Source: TMED14 sp002167805 (GTDB lineage Bacteria > Bacteroidota > Bacteroidia > Flavobacteriales > Schleiferiaceae). From it: DNA of 64,000 nt. The position numbers were made by a program, and so were the translations under genes. The notes beneath the pieces were generated by a model, which was not told the DNA's origin, did no database searches, and saw only the letters and a list, made by a program, of their open reading frames with translations. Location of the stretch: positions 186,001 through 250,000 of the forward strand of contig CBFHHY010000001.1 of assembly GCA_965655795.1 (NCBI GenBank), read 5' to 3'. Shown here piece by piece: positions 46,463 through 55,659 of the stretch (within the stretch, counting starts at the first letter, position 1; each line of letters starts with the position of its first letter).

Positions 46463-47194
46463 TTATTGATTTTTTTGTCGCACTGATTCGTATAATATTA
46501 TTCCTGCTGCTACTGAAACGTTTAAAGAAGCCAAGTCTCCAACCATAGGAATTTTAGCGTGAATATTACACCCTTTCCAGACCGAGGATGATATACCATC
46601 TTCTTCTGAACCTAAGACAATCGCCGAGGGGTTGGAAAAGTTTATGTCTGAGATGTAGGAATTTGCTTTTTCACTGCACCCTATAATTTGAAGTCCTGAT
46701 TCTTCTAAATATGAAAGGGTATGAGATAAGTTTTTTTCTTTACAAATCGGAACTCTCAGGAGTGCGCCCGCAGAAGATTTTACAGCGTCTCCATTGATGG
46801 GAGCAGAGTTGTTTTTAGGGATGACTATGGCTTGGACGCCAGATCCTTCTGCCGATCGAGCAATCGCTCCAATGTTTCTGACGTCCGTTATACGATCAAG
46901 AACCAAAATCAAGGGAGTTTCTCCGGCAGAATATGTTAAGTCGATAATATTTTCTAGAGATGAAAATACAATTGGACTTAAAAAAGCAATGACGCCTTGA
47001 TGATTTTTTCTAGTTAGGCGATTCATTTTTTCTACAGGAACGATTTTGAATGTGACACCATTGGATTTTGCTATTTCAATAATAGGATCTATGTTTTCAC
47101 TTCTTCCTCTTACAATAAATATTCTATCTACTTCCTTGCCTGAGTTTAATGCCTCCAGAACAGGATGAACACCATAAATCATTGTCTCATTCAT
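46463..47194 (-). CDS. rlmB: 23S rRNA (guanosine-2'-O-)-methyltransferase RlmB
   Basis: SpoU-type 2'-O-methyltransferase, 243 aa, expected to modify G2251 of 23S rRNA. Motifs: IYGVHPVLEAL at the N-terminus, LVLDRITDVRNIGAIARSA, VKSSAGALLRVPI, VLGSEEDGISSSVWKG and IPMVGDLASLNVSVAAGI. It overlaps rmuC by 4 bases and converges on valS. Confidence 0.92.
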   Translation of the reverse strand: MNETMIYGVHPVLEALNSGKEVDRIFIVRGRSENIDPIIEIAKSNGVTFKIVPVEKMNRLTRKNHQGVIAFLSPIVFSSLENIIDLTYSAGETPLILVLDRITDVRNIGAIARSAEGSGVQAIVIPKNNSAPINGDAVKSSAGALLRVPICKEKNLSHTLSYLEESGLQIIGCSEKANSYISDINFSNPSAIVLGSEEDGISSSVWKGCNIHAKIPMVGDLASLNVSVAAGIILYESVRQKNQ

Positions 47195-48450
47195 TCTTCC
47201 GGAGAATTATTTTTATTATTTTCATGCATTCCCCTGTCAACAAGATTCGTATTAACCGTTTTGCTATTCTTGAGCCCAAGAACTCTTAAATTTTCAGTTC
47301 TTCTCACCAAGTTCCCTTTGCCCTCTGAGAGTATTTTCATACTGTTTTCATAAGACCTCTTAGCTGTATCCATTTGGTTACCCACTTTTACTAGTTCTTC
47401 AGAGAAGCCCACAAATTTGTCATATAGATCGGAAGCTTGTCTTATAATTTCTTGAACATTCGCATTTTGACGTTCTTGTCGCCACAAGGTACCTACCGTT
47501 CTGAGCGTCGACCAGAGACTCGTGGCACTTACCATAGCTATATTTTTATCGAATGCTTCTTGATATAGTCCAGGCTCGGCTTGAAGAGCAACGCTATAGG
47601 CTCCCTCAATGGGAACAAATAGTATTACAAAGTCAAGTGAAACTCCATAAAGGTTTTGGTAATTCTTTTCAGATAAGCCCTTGATATGATTCTTGATCGA
47701 AATCAAATGATCTTTTAGAGCTTTAGATTGTTCCTCTACACTTTCTGCATTGACAAAACGTTCATAGGCGACTAGGGAAACTTTACTATCGATGATTATA
47801 TTTTTTTCATCGGGTAGGTGAAGAACTACATCAGGTTGGTATCGCTTTCCCTCTTCATTTGTTACGCTCTCTTGAACAGTATACTCTCTCCCTTTCGTTA
47901 ACCCTGTTCTCTCTAGAAGTTTTTCCAAAACCATTTCTCCCCAATTTCCTTGCATTTTAACATCACCGCGTAAGGCTTTTGTTAATTGGTTGGCTTCGTT
48001 TTTTAGATTTTCATTTTGCTCAACAAGCTTATTCACTTCACTTTTTAATTCTATTCTTTCTTTTTGTCCTTTTTCATGGGTTTCTTGAACATTTTTCCCA
48101 AATTGTTCTAATTTTTCTTTGAAAGGGGTAAGGACCAATGATAATTGGGATGAATTACTCTCTTTTAACTGATTCTTTATGTCTTCAGACTGTTGTTTAA
48201 GAGCTTCACTCGCCATTAGTTTGAATTCCTTTGACATTTCTGATTTTCCCGCTTCAAGAGATCTAAGTCTTTCTTGAAGAGTAGCAACTTCTATATTAGC
48301 TTCTCTTAGAGCATCTTCAAGTTTATCAATTTTTGATAATGATTTTTCATCGAAATTTTCATTTTTTTGTGTGCTTAACCTCCATGCAGAATAGATTGTA
48401 GCAATAGCAATTAGGCCAAGTAAAGAATATAAAAACGTTGTCATAACCAT
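47191..48450 (-). CDS. rmuC: DNA recombination protein RmuC homolog
   Basis: 419 aa. An N-terminal membrane helix (residues 4-22) is followed by a long coiled coil (about 30-150) and the RmuC nuclease-like domain: MQGNWGEMVLEKLLERTGLT, YQPDVVLHLPDEKNIIIDSKVSLVAYE split by the core DSKVSL, and FVPIEGAYSVAL. The E. coli protein limits rearrangements between inverted repeats; enzymatic activity is inferred. A TACCTTTA box ends 3 bases before the ATG. Overlaps rlmB by 4 bases. Confidence 0.92.
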   Translation of the reverse strand: MVMTTFLYSLLGLIAIATIYSAWRLSTQKNENFDEKSLSKIDKLEDALREANIEVATLQERLRSLEAGKSEMSKEFKLMASEALKQQSEDIKNQLKESNSSQLSLVLTPFKEKLEQFGKNVQETHEKGQKERIELKSEVNKLVEQNENLKNEANQLTKALRGDVKMQGNWGEMVLEKLLERTGLTKGREYTVQESVTNEEGKRYQPDVVLHLPDEKNIIIDSKVSLVAYERFVNAESVEEQSKALKDHLISIKNHIKGLSEKNYQNLYGVSLDFVILFVPIEGAYSVALQAEPGLYQEAFDKNIAMVSATSLWSTLRTVGTLWRQERQNANVQEIIRQASDLYDKFVGFSEELVKVGNQMDTAKRSYENSMKILSEGKGNLVRRTENLRVLGLKNSKTVNTNLVDRGMHENNKNNSPEE

Positions 48451-48465
48451 ATTTAAAGGTAATAC

Positions 48466-49164
48466 CTATCCATCTAGCCGCCAGTTCACCCCTTTGGAGT
48501 TTTTGCTCTGAAAATATTCATCAGTTTTAATAAATAGCTTGGAATCAAAAAATCCGCGATATGCTGATAAGGGTGAGGGATGACAAGTTTTTAGGCAAAA
48601 GTGTTTTTTTGAGTCAATAAATTTTTCGTAGGATTGTGCTTCTCGGCCTAATAACCAATATACAATGTTGTTTTGGGAATCATTTAAGCTTGAGATTGTT
48701 GCCTCTAAAAGTCTGTGATAAGGTAAGTTAGAATGGCTTCCAGGTTCTCCGGATTTTACAGTTAAGCAACTATTGAGAAGAAAAACACCTTCCAAAGCCC
48801 ATTTTGAAAGGTCTCCATTTTTGGGTTCCGAGAACCCAGTATCCGAAACATATAACTTAAAAATATTTTTTAGACTTGGAGGAATTTTTACACCTGGGTT
48901 CACTGAAAAACTGAGTCCATTGGCCTGATTTATATCTGGATAAGGGTCCTGACCAAGTATAACAACACGAACATTATTGGGCGGGGTTAATGAATAAGCT
49001 CGCCATATTTTATTAATCGCTGGACAAATTACATTATTATTATACTCTCTTTGAATTTGATCAAGCAAATTCAATTTTTCAATATTGGGCCAGTATTTAT
49101 CCAATTTCTCTTCCCATCTGTTTGGGAGTTTTGGAATAGGTTTACTTTTTATTGATTTTGACAT
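48466..49164 (-). CDS. ung: Uracil-DNA glycosylase (family 1)
   Basis: Removes uracil from DNA; 232 aa from ATG 49164, the family length. The water-activating loop is VVILGQDPYPD, where the usual PYH is PYP, as also found in actinobacterial enzymes; the catalytic histidine is intact in TCHPSPLSAYRGFF, and FLLNSCLTV and GREAQSY also match. An upstream ATG at 49200 gives 12 additional residues but overlaps the promoter of the divergent lipoprotein gene, so I prefer 49164. Confidence 0.92.
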   Translation of the reverse strand: MSKSIKSKPIPKLPNRWEEKLDKYWPNIEKLNLLDQIQREYNNNVICPAINKIWRAYSLTPPNNVRVVILGQDPYPDINQANGLSFSVNPGVKIPPSLKNIFKLYVSDTGFSEPKNGDLSKWALEGVFLLNSCLTVKSGEPGSHSNLPYHRLLEATISSLNDSQNNIVYWLLGREAQSYEKFIDSKKHFCLKTCHPSPLSAYRGFFDSKLFIKTDEYFQSKNSKGVNWRLDG

Positions 49165-49180
49165 GAGGTCGCTAAATTCG

Positions 49181-49188
49181 TACTTTTG
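49181..49188 (+). promoter_or_regulatory. -7 box of the small lipoprotein gene
   Basis: TACTTTTG matches TAnnTTTG, 15 bases before the ATG at 49204. It may also drive lipA. Confidence 0.5.
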
Positions 49189-49203
49189 ATTAAATTTCAA
49201 ATT

Positions 49204-49338
49204 ATGAAACGAATTGGATTTTTTTTATTGGTATTGTTTTTTTCTTTGGGTATCGCCTCATGTGGTACAGTTGAAAAGTGCCCAGCTTTCATAGGATCGC
49301 TTGATATGGCTGAGAATCAGAGTGAATTTGATGCTTAA
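49204..49338 (+). CDS. Very small lipoprotein (44 aa) upstream of lipA
   Basis: Short open frame, 44 aa, with a clear lipoprotein signal peptide: charged MKRIG, hydrophobic FFLLVLFFSLGI, lipobox ASC with the cysteine at residue 20, then a 24-residue mature chain with one more cysteine (EKCPAFIG) and an acidic end. It has its own -7 box. Similar tiny lipoproteins with a K-C-P-A motif occur in Flavobacteriales (recalled, not searched). Function unknown; lipA follows after 62 bases. Confidence 0.75.
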   Translation: MKRIGFFLLVLFFSLGIASCGTVEKCPAFIGSLDMAENQSEFDA

Positions 49339-49400
49339 AAAATCTCGATTTTCTTTTTTTAACGACCTAAACTTATTCAAGTTGTTTTTGTTTTAAACCT

Positions 49401-50273
49401 ATGTCGAATTCATCGTCAATAGAAATTTCTAAGAAACGTAAGCCTAAATGGCTCAGGGTAAAGCTTCCTACCGGAGAAAACTACAAGCAAGTACGTTCCT
49501 TAGTCGACGATTATAAGCTTCATACAATTTGTGAATCTGGTCATTGTCCGAATATGGGCGAATGCTGGGGTGCTGGGACTGCAACTTTTATGATTTTGGG
49601 CAATACCTGTACAAGATCTTGTGGTTTTTGTAATGTTGCTACAGGAAGACCTTTGCCTGTTGATTGGGATGAACCAGATAGAGTAGGGCGATCGATCAAA
49701 TTAATGAAGGTAAAGCACGCAGTGATCACAAGTGTTGATAGGGATGACCTCTCAGATGGTGGTTCAATTATTTGGGCAGAGACCATTAATGCAATCCGAA
49801 GAATTAGCCCTGGAACCACAATGGAAACTCTAATTCCAGACTTTCGAGGTATTGAAAATCAGATGGACCGAATTCTGGAAGCCGCTCCGGAGGTTATTTC
49901 CCACAACATGGAAACAGTAAGGCGTCTTACTCGGCAGGTAAGAATTCAAGCACAATATGATAGGAGTTTGGGTGTGCTCAAGTACTTAAAAGATAACGGA
50001 GCGCACCGGACGAAGTCAGGAATAATGTTAGGCCTTGGTGAAGAGGTTGACGAGGTCAGGCAATCTTTACATGATCTTCGTGAAGCGAATGTTGACGTAG
50101 TCACCCTTGGTCAATATTTGCAGCCCACCTCTAATCATTTACCCGTGAACAATTTCGTTGAACCAGATGTTTTTAAACAACTTGAAGAAGAGGCTTTGAA
50201 GCTTGGCTTCATACATGTAGAAAGTGGACCGCTAGTTCGAAGCTCTTATCATGCAGAAAAACACATTTTATAA
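49401..50273 (+). CDS. lipA: Lipoyl synthase
   Basis: Radical-SAM enzyme inserting two sulphurs into octanoyl-E2 proteins, 290 aa. The auxiliary 4Fe-4S cluster is bound by the CESGHCPNMGECW cysteines, the radical-SAM cluster by CTRSCGFC, and the C-terminal conserved RSSYHAEK follows. SVDRDDLSDGG is also family-specific. ATG at 49401; no clear -7 box directly upstream, so it may be read with the small lipoprotein gene. Confidence 0.96.
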   Translation: MSNSSSIEISKKRKPKWLRVKLPTGENYKQVRSLVDDYKLHTICESGHCPNMGECWGAGTATFMILGNTCTRSCGFCNVATGRPLPVDWDEPDRVGRSIKLMKVKHAVITSVDRDDLSDGGSIIWAETINAIRRISPGTTMETLIPDFRGIENQMDRILEAAPEVISHNMETVRRLTRQVRIQAQYDRSLGVLKYLKDNGAHRTKSGIMLGLGEEVDEVRQSLHDLREANVDVVTLGQYLQPTSNHLPVNNFVEPDVFKQLEEEALKLGFIHVESGPLVRSSYHAEKHIL

Positions 50274-50314
50274 TAAATTACTTAGTATTTTTAACTCAAA
50301 GAAAACAACAAACA

Positions 50315-53300
50315 ATGCGATTTAAATTTTATCATTACATCTCAGGTATATCATTTTTGGCCTTTTTAGGATTCTTTTTGACTGAATCCCAAGTTAAAGA
50401 GGCTCGTTATCAGCCGAGAGAATCACAAAGTTCTATACCCACTGGCATCGCTGGTTACATGGAATATATTAATTCGATGCGTGCAAACGAAATCACAGGA
50501 GAAGTTACACTGGCAGATATTCAAAAAGCAGAAAATGAACTTAATGCACTAAATACGAACAAAACTAATTCCATCACTTGGGAACCTAGAGGGCCTGATA
50601 ACAAGGGCGGAAGGACCCGTGCGTTAGTTATTGATAAAGATAATTCGAGTATTTTGTATACAGGTTCAGTTGGCGGTGGATTATTTAAATCCATAAACGG
50701 CGGTGCAACGTGGAATTACATTGGAGATCCTCAACACAACCAGAGTATAGTTTCGATCACTCAAACCTCTACAGGAGATCTTTATGTTGGTACTGGAGAA
50801 TTGTTTCAAGGATACTATGGAGGTGGCTCAACATCCTCTCCCCAATTTGCGGGTAAAGGCGTTCTGAAATCAACAGACGATGGTGCTTCTTGGACAGAAT
50901 TGACATCTACCTTGAGTTGGTCTTCCGTTCCGAGAATTGAAGCGGATCCTTCGGACCCTTCAGGAAATACTATCTATGCAGCAACGACTAATGGATTTAA
51001 AAAAACCACCGACGGTGGAACTACATGGACAAGTCCTTTAGGTGGAAATATATGGGATTTTGCAATTTCTCCAACAGGTAAGCTCTTTGTGAACCGTAAT
51101 GGAAATACTATGTACTCGACAGACGGTACGAATTTTACTGAAATTTCCGCTCCAATAATTACCGCCACCAGTTTACCAAGGAGAGGTTCTGGAAGAATTA
51201 GATATGCAATAAGCCCTCAAGATGAAAACTACGTTTATTGCGTACAAACAAATGGAAATGCCCTATCTGCAGTTTACCGATCAGTCGATGGTGGTTCTAC
51301 ATGGAGTAAAATAGGTCAAAAGTCGAATAACTTTGATCCGTTATGCTACACCAATTCAGGAAATCCATTTGCCGGGAATTCTTGGTGCCAAGGTAAATAT
51401 GATCTTCTTTTTTCGGTTTCTCCGCATGATAAGGACCTAATAGCTTTAGGTGGAATAACCATTTGGAGTTGGTCTTTAACCCAAGGTTGGGTTCAAAGGA
51501 CCACCACTGGTGGAGGAGCCTTTAATCCCGTATACATGCACGCAGACGTTCATGACATGGTATTTGACCCGAGTGATCCCAATGTCGTCTACGTTGTGAG
51601 TGATGGAGGTATTTCCAAATCATCTGATGGCGGAAATTCATGGGCCGAACGCAATAAAAATTATAATTCTTTTACTCAGTTTGGAGTTTCAGTTGGAAGA
51701 GATAAAAAAATTCTTGGTGGTGGACAAGATAACGGCACAATATATATTGATGGAGTCAGTTTCCTCTCACCAAATTCTGCTTCAGATGTTGGTGGTGGCG
51801 ATGGAGGATATGCAGAAATATCTTGGTTGAATCCAAAAGTTATGTTTTTTGAATCTCAATATGGCTTTTATCGGAACAACGATGAGGGAGGTCAAGCTAC
51901 TGAAGAGTTTCGATCTGTTCCAATGACGCTGCCCGCAACTCAGGGAAAGCGGCTCCACAATTTTATGATTCCTATGGTTCTTTGGGAGACAAGTGAGGAT
52001 CTGAACTCAGAGGACTCAGTGACATTTGAACTATTTCCTGGATTGAGATCTATGGGTTATGGTGATGGCATCAAAAAAACTTTTTCAGGGAAGATCAACC
52101 ATAGTCAATCTGCGGTCGAATACATGCCTGGAACTTTTCAGCTGACTGCTGGTGGTGTTTCTGCTTCTGCAGATGCTCAAGGTAATATTAATACTTCAGA
52201 AGTGACCGGATTTTTCCACCCTGACAGTGCTTATTTCGAGGTAACATTTACATCAGCTCCTATCGCTGAAGTCATTCTCACTTGCGATGTTTTCTTACCG
52301 GTAGGTTCGGATCTAAAGCTATCTGCAGCAATTGGTGCTTTGCCAATCGATGTTACAACATCATCTATTATGAATGTAGGAGATATACTCAAAGTTCAAG
52401 ATCCCGTTCAATCGATGTATTTTATTGGAAATGCTTCTCACAGTAATGCAACTTTCCCGACCATGGGGGGTATTTGGATGACAAGAGGGGCACATGCATT
52501 CGGAAGTATCCCTGAGTGGTGGCAAATAGCTCATTTGGGCAATGGTATTTTCCCACAGTATATGAAAATTTCTGCTGATGGTAACCATCTTTTTGTAGGT
52601 ACCTCAGAGGGAAGGCTCTACAGGATTTCAAATCTTCAATCCGCAAGATCACAAGGTGACGCTCATATTGATAGTGTAAATAAATTAATTACTGTGGATT
52701 TGATCGAAACTTTTGGGAGTCGAAACATATGTGGTATCGACGTAGATCCAAATAACACGAGTCGAGTTGCAGTTTCATTAGGAAACTATGGTAACTCAAA
52801 TTATGTTTATTATTCAAATAATGCTTTAGCAGCGAATCCAACTTTCTCATCGAAGCAAGGAAATCTGCCCTCGATTCCTGCATATTCAATTTCCTTTGAC
52901 AAGCATAATAGTAATCGATTGATTGTGGGAACGGAATGGGGAATCTTTATGACAGATAATTTAACTGCTGGTTTACCAACGTACACCGAGGAGAATAATG
53001 GAATGGTTCGCGTACCGGTTTTTGAAATAGAGCAATATAGAACAGAATTAAACTTCGACTCTACTGCAGCAGGGTCGATTCCAACAGAGGGTGAAATATT
53101 TATTGCGACTCATGGTCGAGGATATTACTCTACGTCATCCACCCAGGTTCAAACCACCGTGGGATCAGATGAAAGTGAAATTGAAGACAATAAATTGGTT
53201 ATAGGTATCTACCCAAATCCTTCTTCAAGTGAAATTAATGTTCCTGTTGTTTCCGGTGATTTACAAATTAATCTTAGAAACTTTAATGGCTCTATTGTAC

Positions 53301-53437
53301 GTCGAATTGATATGCGAAGAGTACCAAATGGGTTGGAGAAGATATCTATAGATGTCTCTGATATTCCCTCAGGTAACTACGTTATAACTAGGATTCAGAA
53401 CGGTGATACCGTTAGTGAGATTATCGTTATTCAATAG
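50315..53437 (+). CDS. Large T9SS cargo protein with Asp-box/BNR repeats
   Basis: Secreted protein, 1040 aa, with an N-terminal hydrophobic signal (YHYISGISFLAFLGFFL). Sialidase/sortilin-like Asp-box repeats are plain: SINGGATW, STDDGASW, TTDGGTTW, SVDGGSTW, SSDGGNSW, so the bulk is a beta-propeller. A beta-sandwich-like insert covers residues ~560-690. The last 80 residues form a type A T9SS sorting domain (VIGIYPNPSSSEIN, GSIVRRIDMRR, IPSGNYVITRI). No catalytic residues could be assigned, so adhesion or carbohydrate binding is as likely as hydrolysis. A strong terminator follows. Confidence 0.87.
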   Translation: MRFKFYHYISGISFLAFLGFFLTESQVKEARYQPRESQSSIPTGIAGYMEYINSMRANEITGEVTLADIQKAENELNALNTNKTNSITWEPRGPDNKGGRTRALVIDKDNSSILYTGSVGGGLFKSINGGATWNYIGDPQHNQSIVSITQTSTGDLYVGTGELFQGYYGGGSTSSPQFAGKGVLKSTDDGASWTELTSTLSWSSVPRIEADPSDPSGNTIYAATTNGFKKTTDGGTTWTSPLGGNIWDFAISPTGKLFVNRNGNTMYSTDGTNFTEISAPIITATSLPRRGSGRIRYAISPQDENYVYCVQTNGNALSAVYRSVDGGSTWSKIGQKSNNFDPLCYTNSGNPFAGNSWCQGKYDLLFSVSPHDKDLIALGGITIWSWSLTQGWVQRTTTGGGAFNPVYMHADVHDMVFDPSDPNVVYVVSDGGISKSSDGGNSWAERNKNYNSFTQFGVSVGRDKKILGGGQDNGTIYIDGVSFLSPNSASDVGGGDGGYAEISWLNPKVMFFESQYGFYRNNDEGGQATEEFRSVPMTLPATQGKRLHNFMIPMVLWETSEDLNSEDSVTFELFPGLRSMGYGDGIKKTFSGKINHSQSAVEYMPGTFQLTAGGVSASADAQGNINTSEVTGFFHPDSAYFEVTFTSAPIAEVILTCDVFLPVGSDLKLSAAIGALPIDVTTSSIMNVGDILKVQDPVQSMYFIGNASHSNATFPTMGGIWMTRGAHAFGSIPEWWQIAHLGNGIFPQYMKISADGNHLFVGTSEGRLYRISNLQSARSQGDAHIDSVNKLITVDLIETFGSRNICGIDVDPNNTSRVAVSLGNYGNSNYVYYSNNALAANPTFSSKQGNLPSIPAYSISFDKHNSNRLIVGTEWGIFMTDNLTAGLPTYTEENNGMVRVPVFEIEQYRTELNFDSTAAGSIPTEGEIFIATHGRGYYSTSSTQVQTTVGSDESEIEDNKLVIGIYPNPSSSEINVPVVSGDLQINLRNFNGSIVRRIDMRRVPNGLEKISIDVSDIPSGNYVITRIQNGDTVSEIIVIQ

Positions 53438-53457
53438 AAAAATAAATTATAGAAAGT

Positions 53458-53483
53458 AAAAAAGCCTCTTTTGAGGCTTTTTT
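53458..53483. terminator. Bidirectional intrinsic terminator
   Basis: AAAAAAGCCTC (53458-53468) and GAGGCTTTTTT (53473-53483) form an 11-bp hairpin with a TTTT loop, T-rich on both strands, between the convergent T9SS cargo and DUF4369-like genes. The stop of the latter overlaps it by 2 bases. Confidence 0.9.
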
Positions 53484-54204
53484 ATTTTACAAGATTATTT
53501 TTTCCAAGTATTCGATTCTTTTCAAGAATAAATATTCTTGCTAGAGGGTGGTAGGGATGACTTTTAATGATAGCATCACCAAATAAATTGAAATTTACTC
53601 TATCATCTTCTTTATTATTAAAAAGTGGAACATCAGCTACTTTTTGAAAGAAACCAAACACATTAGACAAACTGCTTGAATCTTTAGCCATTATTTCTAT
53701 AATTTCATTTTTATGCTGAAAATATCGGCTCTCTAAAGCGGTATAGTGTCTTTTCTCCATCGATAATAAATCTATTCCAGTATCATTTTTTGAGATTGCT
53801 TGATATTTATCTAAAGAATCTATTATCTGCGATGATTTTAAAACTGGTTCATAAAGAGCGCGCAACTGTTCACTTAAACTCGATCCATTCAGCTCATAAA
53901 CGGTGAGGGATTCTTTAGCATTAATTGAACCTATAATGTTATCTCCAGGTTCAAGGCCAATTCTTAAACTAGCACCCGAGTCAAAAATGAAATAGTAAAA
54001 TGTTTTAAGTGTTGAATCTAGTGGAAGGTTAATTTTCAATTTATTATTTATTACCTCAATGGTATCCCACGGAACTGTGTGTTCTCCGTCTATTCTGACA
54101 ATAACTGCATTTTTGGCGCCTTCTATTTGAAAGTTGACAGGAATAAAATCTTTTGAGCATGCACTTGTTAAAATGATAAGACCAAGCATCCAACTTTTTT
54201 TCAT
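53482..54204 (-). CDS. DUF4369-like lipoprotein without thioredoxin domain
   Basis: 240 aa. Lipoprotein signal MKKSWMLGLIILTSAC (Cys16). The next ~100 residues (FQIEGAKNAVIVRID, FYYFIFDSGASLRIGLEPGD) look like the beta-rich DUF4369 domain that heads many Bacteroidota TlpA/AhpC-type thiol reductases, followed by a helical middle segment (ESRYFQHKNEIIEIM) and HPYHPLARIFI. The protein then stops, with no CxxC or thioredoxin fold, right at a strong terminator, so either it is a stand-alone form or an old truncation. Overlaps gatB by 4 bases. Confidence 0.72.
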   Translation of the reverse strand: MKKSWMLGLIILTSACSKDFIPVNFQIEGAKNAVIVRIDGEHTVPWDTIEVINNKLKINLPLDSTLKTFYYFIFDSGASLRIGLEPGDNIIGSINAKESLTVYELNGSSLSEQLRALYEPVLKSSQIIDSLDKYQAISKNDTGIDLLSMEKRHYTALESRYFQHKNEIIEIMAKDSSSLSNVFGFFQKVADVPLFNNKEDDRVNFNLFGDAIIKSHPYHPLARIFILEKNRILGKNNLVK

Positions 54205-55658
54205 CCTTCCAAAATATCTTTGAGTAGTTTATTCGTCATGCCTGGGTCAGCAGAACCTTTTGAACTTCGCATGACTTCACCAATAAAAAGACCCAGTAAT
54301 CCTTTTTTTCCAGATCGATATTCTTCTACTTTTTCAGGATATTTATCTAGTACTTCGTTTATGTGGACCATAAGCGCTTCTGAGTCGCTTTCTTGTAATA
54401 AATTTAACTCTTCAGCTATAGTCTGAGGGTGTTTTTCAGGATGCTTTATCAATTCTGGGAGAATCTGTTGAGCTGCGGCACTGAAACTCACTACATTTTT
54501 ATCTACAATCGAGATTAGCTCTCCGATTTTTTTTGAAGAAAGTGTCCATTCAGTCCAACTTTTACTGAATTCATTAAGATATCCCTGAATCGGCCCCATC
54601 AGCCAATTAGCTGCAGACTTTGGAGAGCACCCAGTTAGCAGAAGGCTTTCGAAATAAATAGCTGTTTCCTTATTTTCGATTATGAGGTTAGCATCATAAT
54701 TGCTGAGCTTTAGTTTCGTTGTGTATTTATCAAAAAGGGTTTGCGGTAATGGGGGCATGGAATTTTTTATAGCCTTTTTATTCGATTCAGTAATTCTTAC
54801 CGGCGCGAGATCGGGTTCTATAAAATATCTGTAATCATTGGCATTTTCTTTTGTTCTTAATGCAATTGTTATTCCCTTCGATGCATCGAAAGTTCGGGTC
54901 TCTTGGTTAATGATCCCACCAGAATTTAATATTTCTGATTGCCTTTTAAACTCATAGTCTATTGCTTTTTGTACATGTCGAAATGAATTCAAGTTTTTCA
55001 CCTCGACCTTAGTCCCAAATTTTTCTCGTCCTTGTTTTCGAATTGAGATATTTACATCACAGCGAAGAGAACCCTCTTCCATATTTCCATCTGAAATATC
55101 TAGGTATCGAACTAATTTTCGGATCTCTTGTAGATATAAATAAGCTTCTTCCCCAGAGCGAAAATCAGGCTCTGAAACTATTTCTAATAGAGGTACGCCT
55201 GCACGATTCAAATCAATAAGAGTATTAAAGGGGTCTAGATCATGAATGGATTTTCCAGTATCTTCTTCCATATGAATTCTTGTTAACCCAATTTTTTTCT
55301 TTTCAAGATTTTTAAATGTTATCCCGACGGAACCTCCAAAGCATATTGGAGTTTCATCCTGAGTAATTTGATATCCTTTCGGAAGATCTGGATAGAAGTA
55401 ATTTTTCCTTGCATATGAGTTAAATTCTCGAATAGAGCAATTACATGCAAGTCCTAATTTAATTGCATTTTCAATGACTTGAACGTTCGGTTTCGGTAAT
55501 GTCCCAGGATGCCCCAAACTGATTGGGCAAACTTGTGTATTTGGTGCAGCACCATACGAATAGCCGTCTGATGAATAGGCTTTAGAGAGTGTATTCATCT
55601 GGACATGGACTTCCAATCCGATTACTGATTCATAATGAGTTTCCTGTTCTATACTCAT
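54201..55658 (-). CDS. gatB: Asp-tRNA(Asn)/Glu-tRNA(Gln) amidotransferase subunit B
   Basis: Recognises misacylated tRNA and activates the amide transfer in indirect Gln/Asn-tRNA synthesis; 485 aa. Motifs: VIGLEVHVQM, CNCSIREFNSYARKNYFYPDLPKGYQIT split at the family core RKNYFYPDLPKGYQ, RIHMEEDTGKS, DLNRAGVPLLEIVSEPD and SLRCDVNIS; the C-terminal YqeY domain includes KGLLGLFIGEVM. I start at ATG 55658 because a perfect -7 box ends 4 bases upstream; ATG 55682 would precede it. gatA and gatC are elsewhere. Confidence 0.94.
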   Translation of the reverse strand: MSIEQETHYESVIGLEVHVQMNTLSKAYSSDGYSYGAAPNTQVCPISLGHPGTLPKPNVQVIENAIKLGLACNCSIREFNSYARKNYFYPDLPKGYQITQDETPICFGGSVGITFKNLEKKKIGLTRIHMEEDTGKSIHDLDPFNTLIDLNRAGVPLLEIVSEPDFRSGEEAYLYLQEIRKLVRYLDISDGNMEEGSLRCDVNISIRKQGREKFGTKVEVKNLNSFRHVQKAIDYEFKRQSEILNSGGIINQETRTFDASKGITIALRTKENANDYRYFIEPDLAPVRITESNKKAIKNSMPPLPQTLFDKYTTKLKLSNYDANLIIENKETAIYFESLLLTGCSPKSAANWLMGPIQGYLNEFSKSWTEWTLSSKKIGELISIVDKNVVSFSAAAQQILPELIKHPEKHPQTIAEELNLLQESDSEALMVHINEVLDKYPEKVEEYRSGKKGLLGLFIGEVMRSSKGSADPGMTNKLLKDILEG

Positions 55659-55659
55659 T

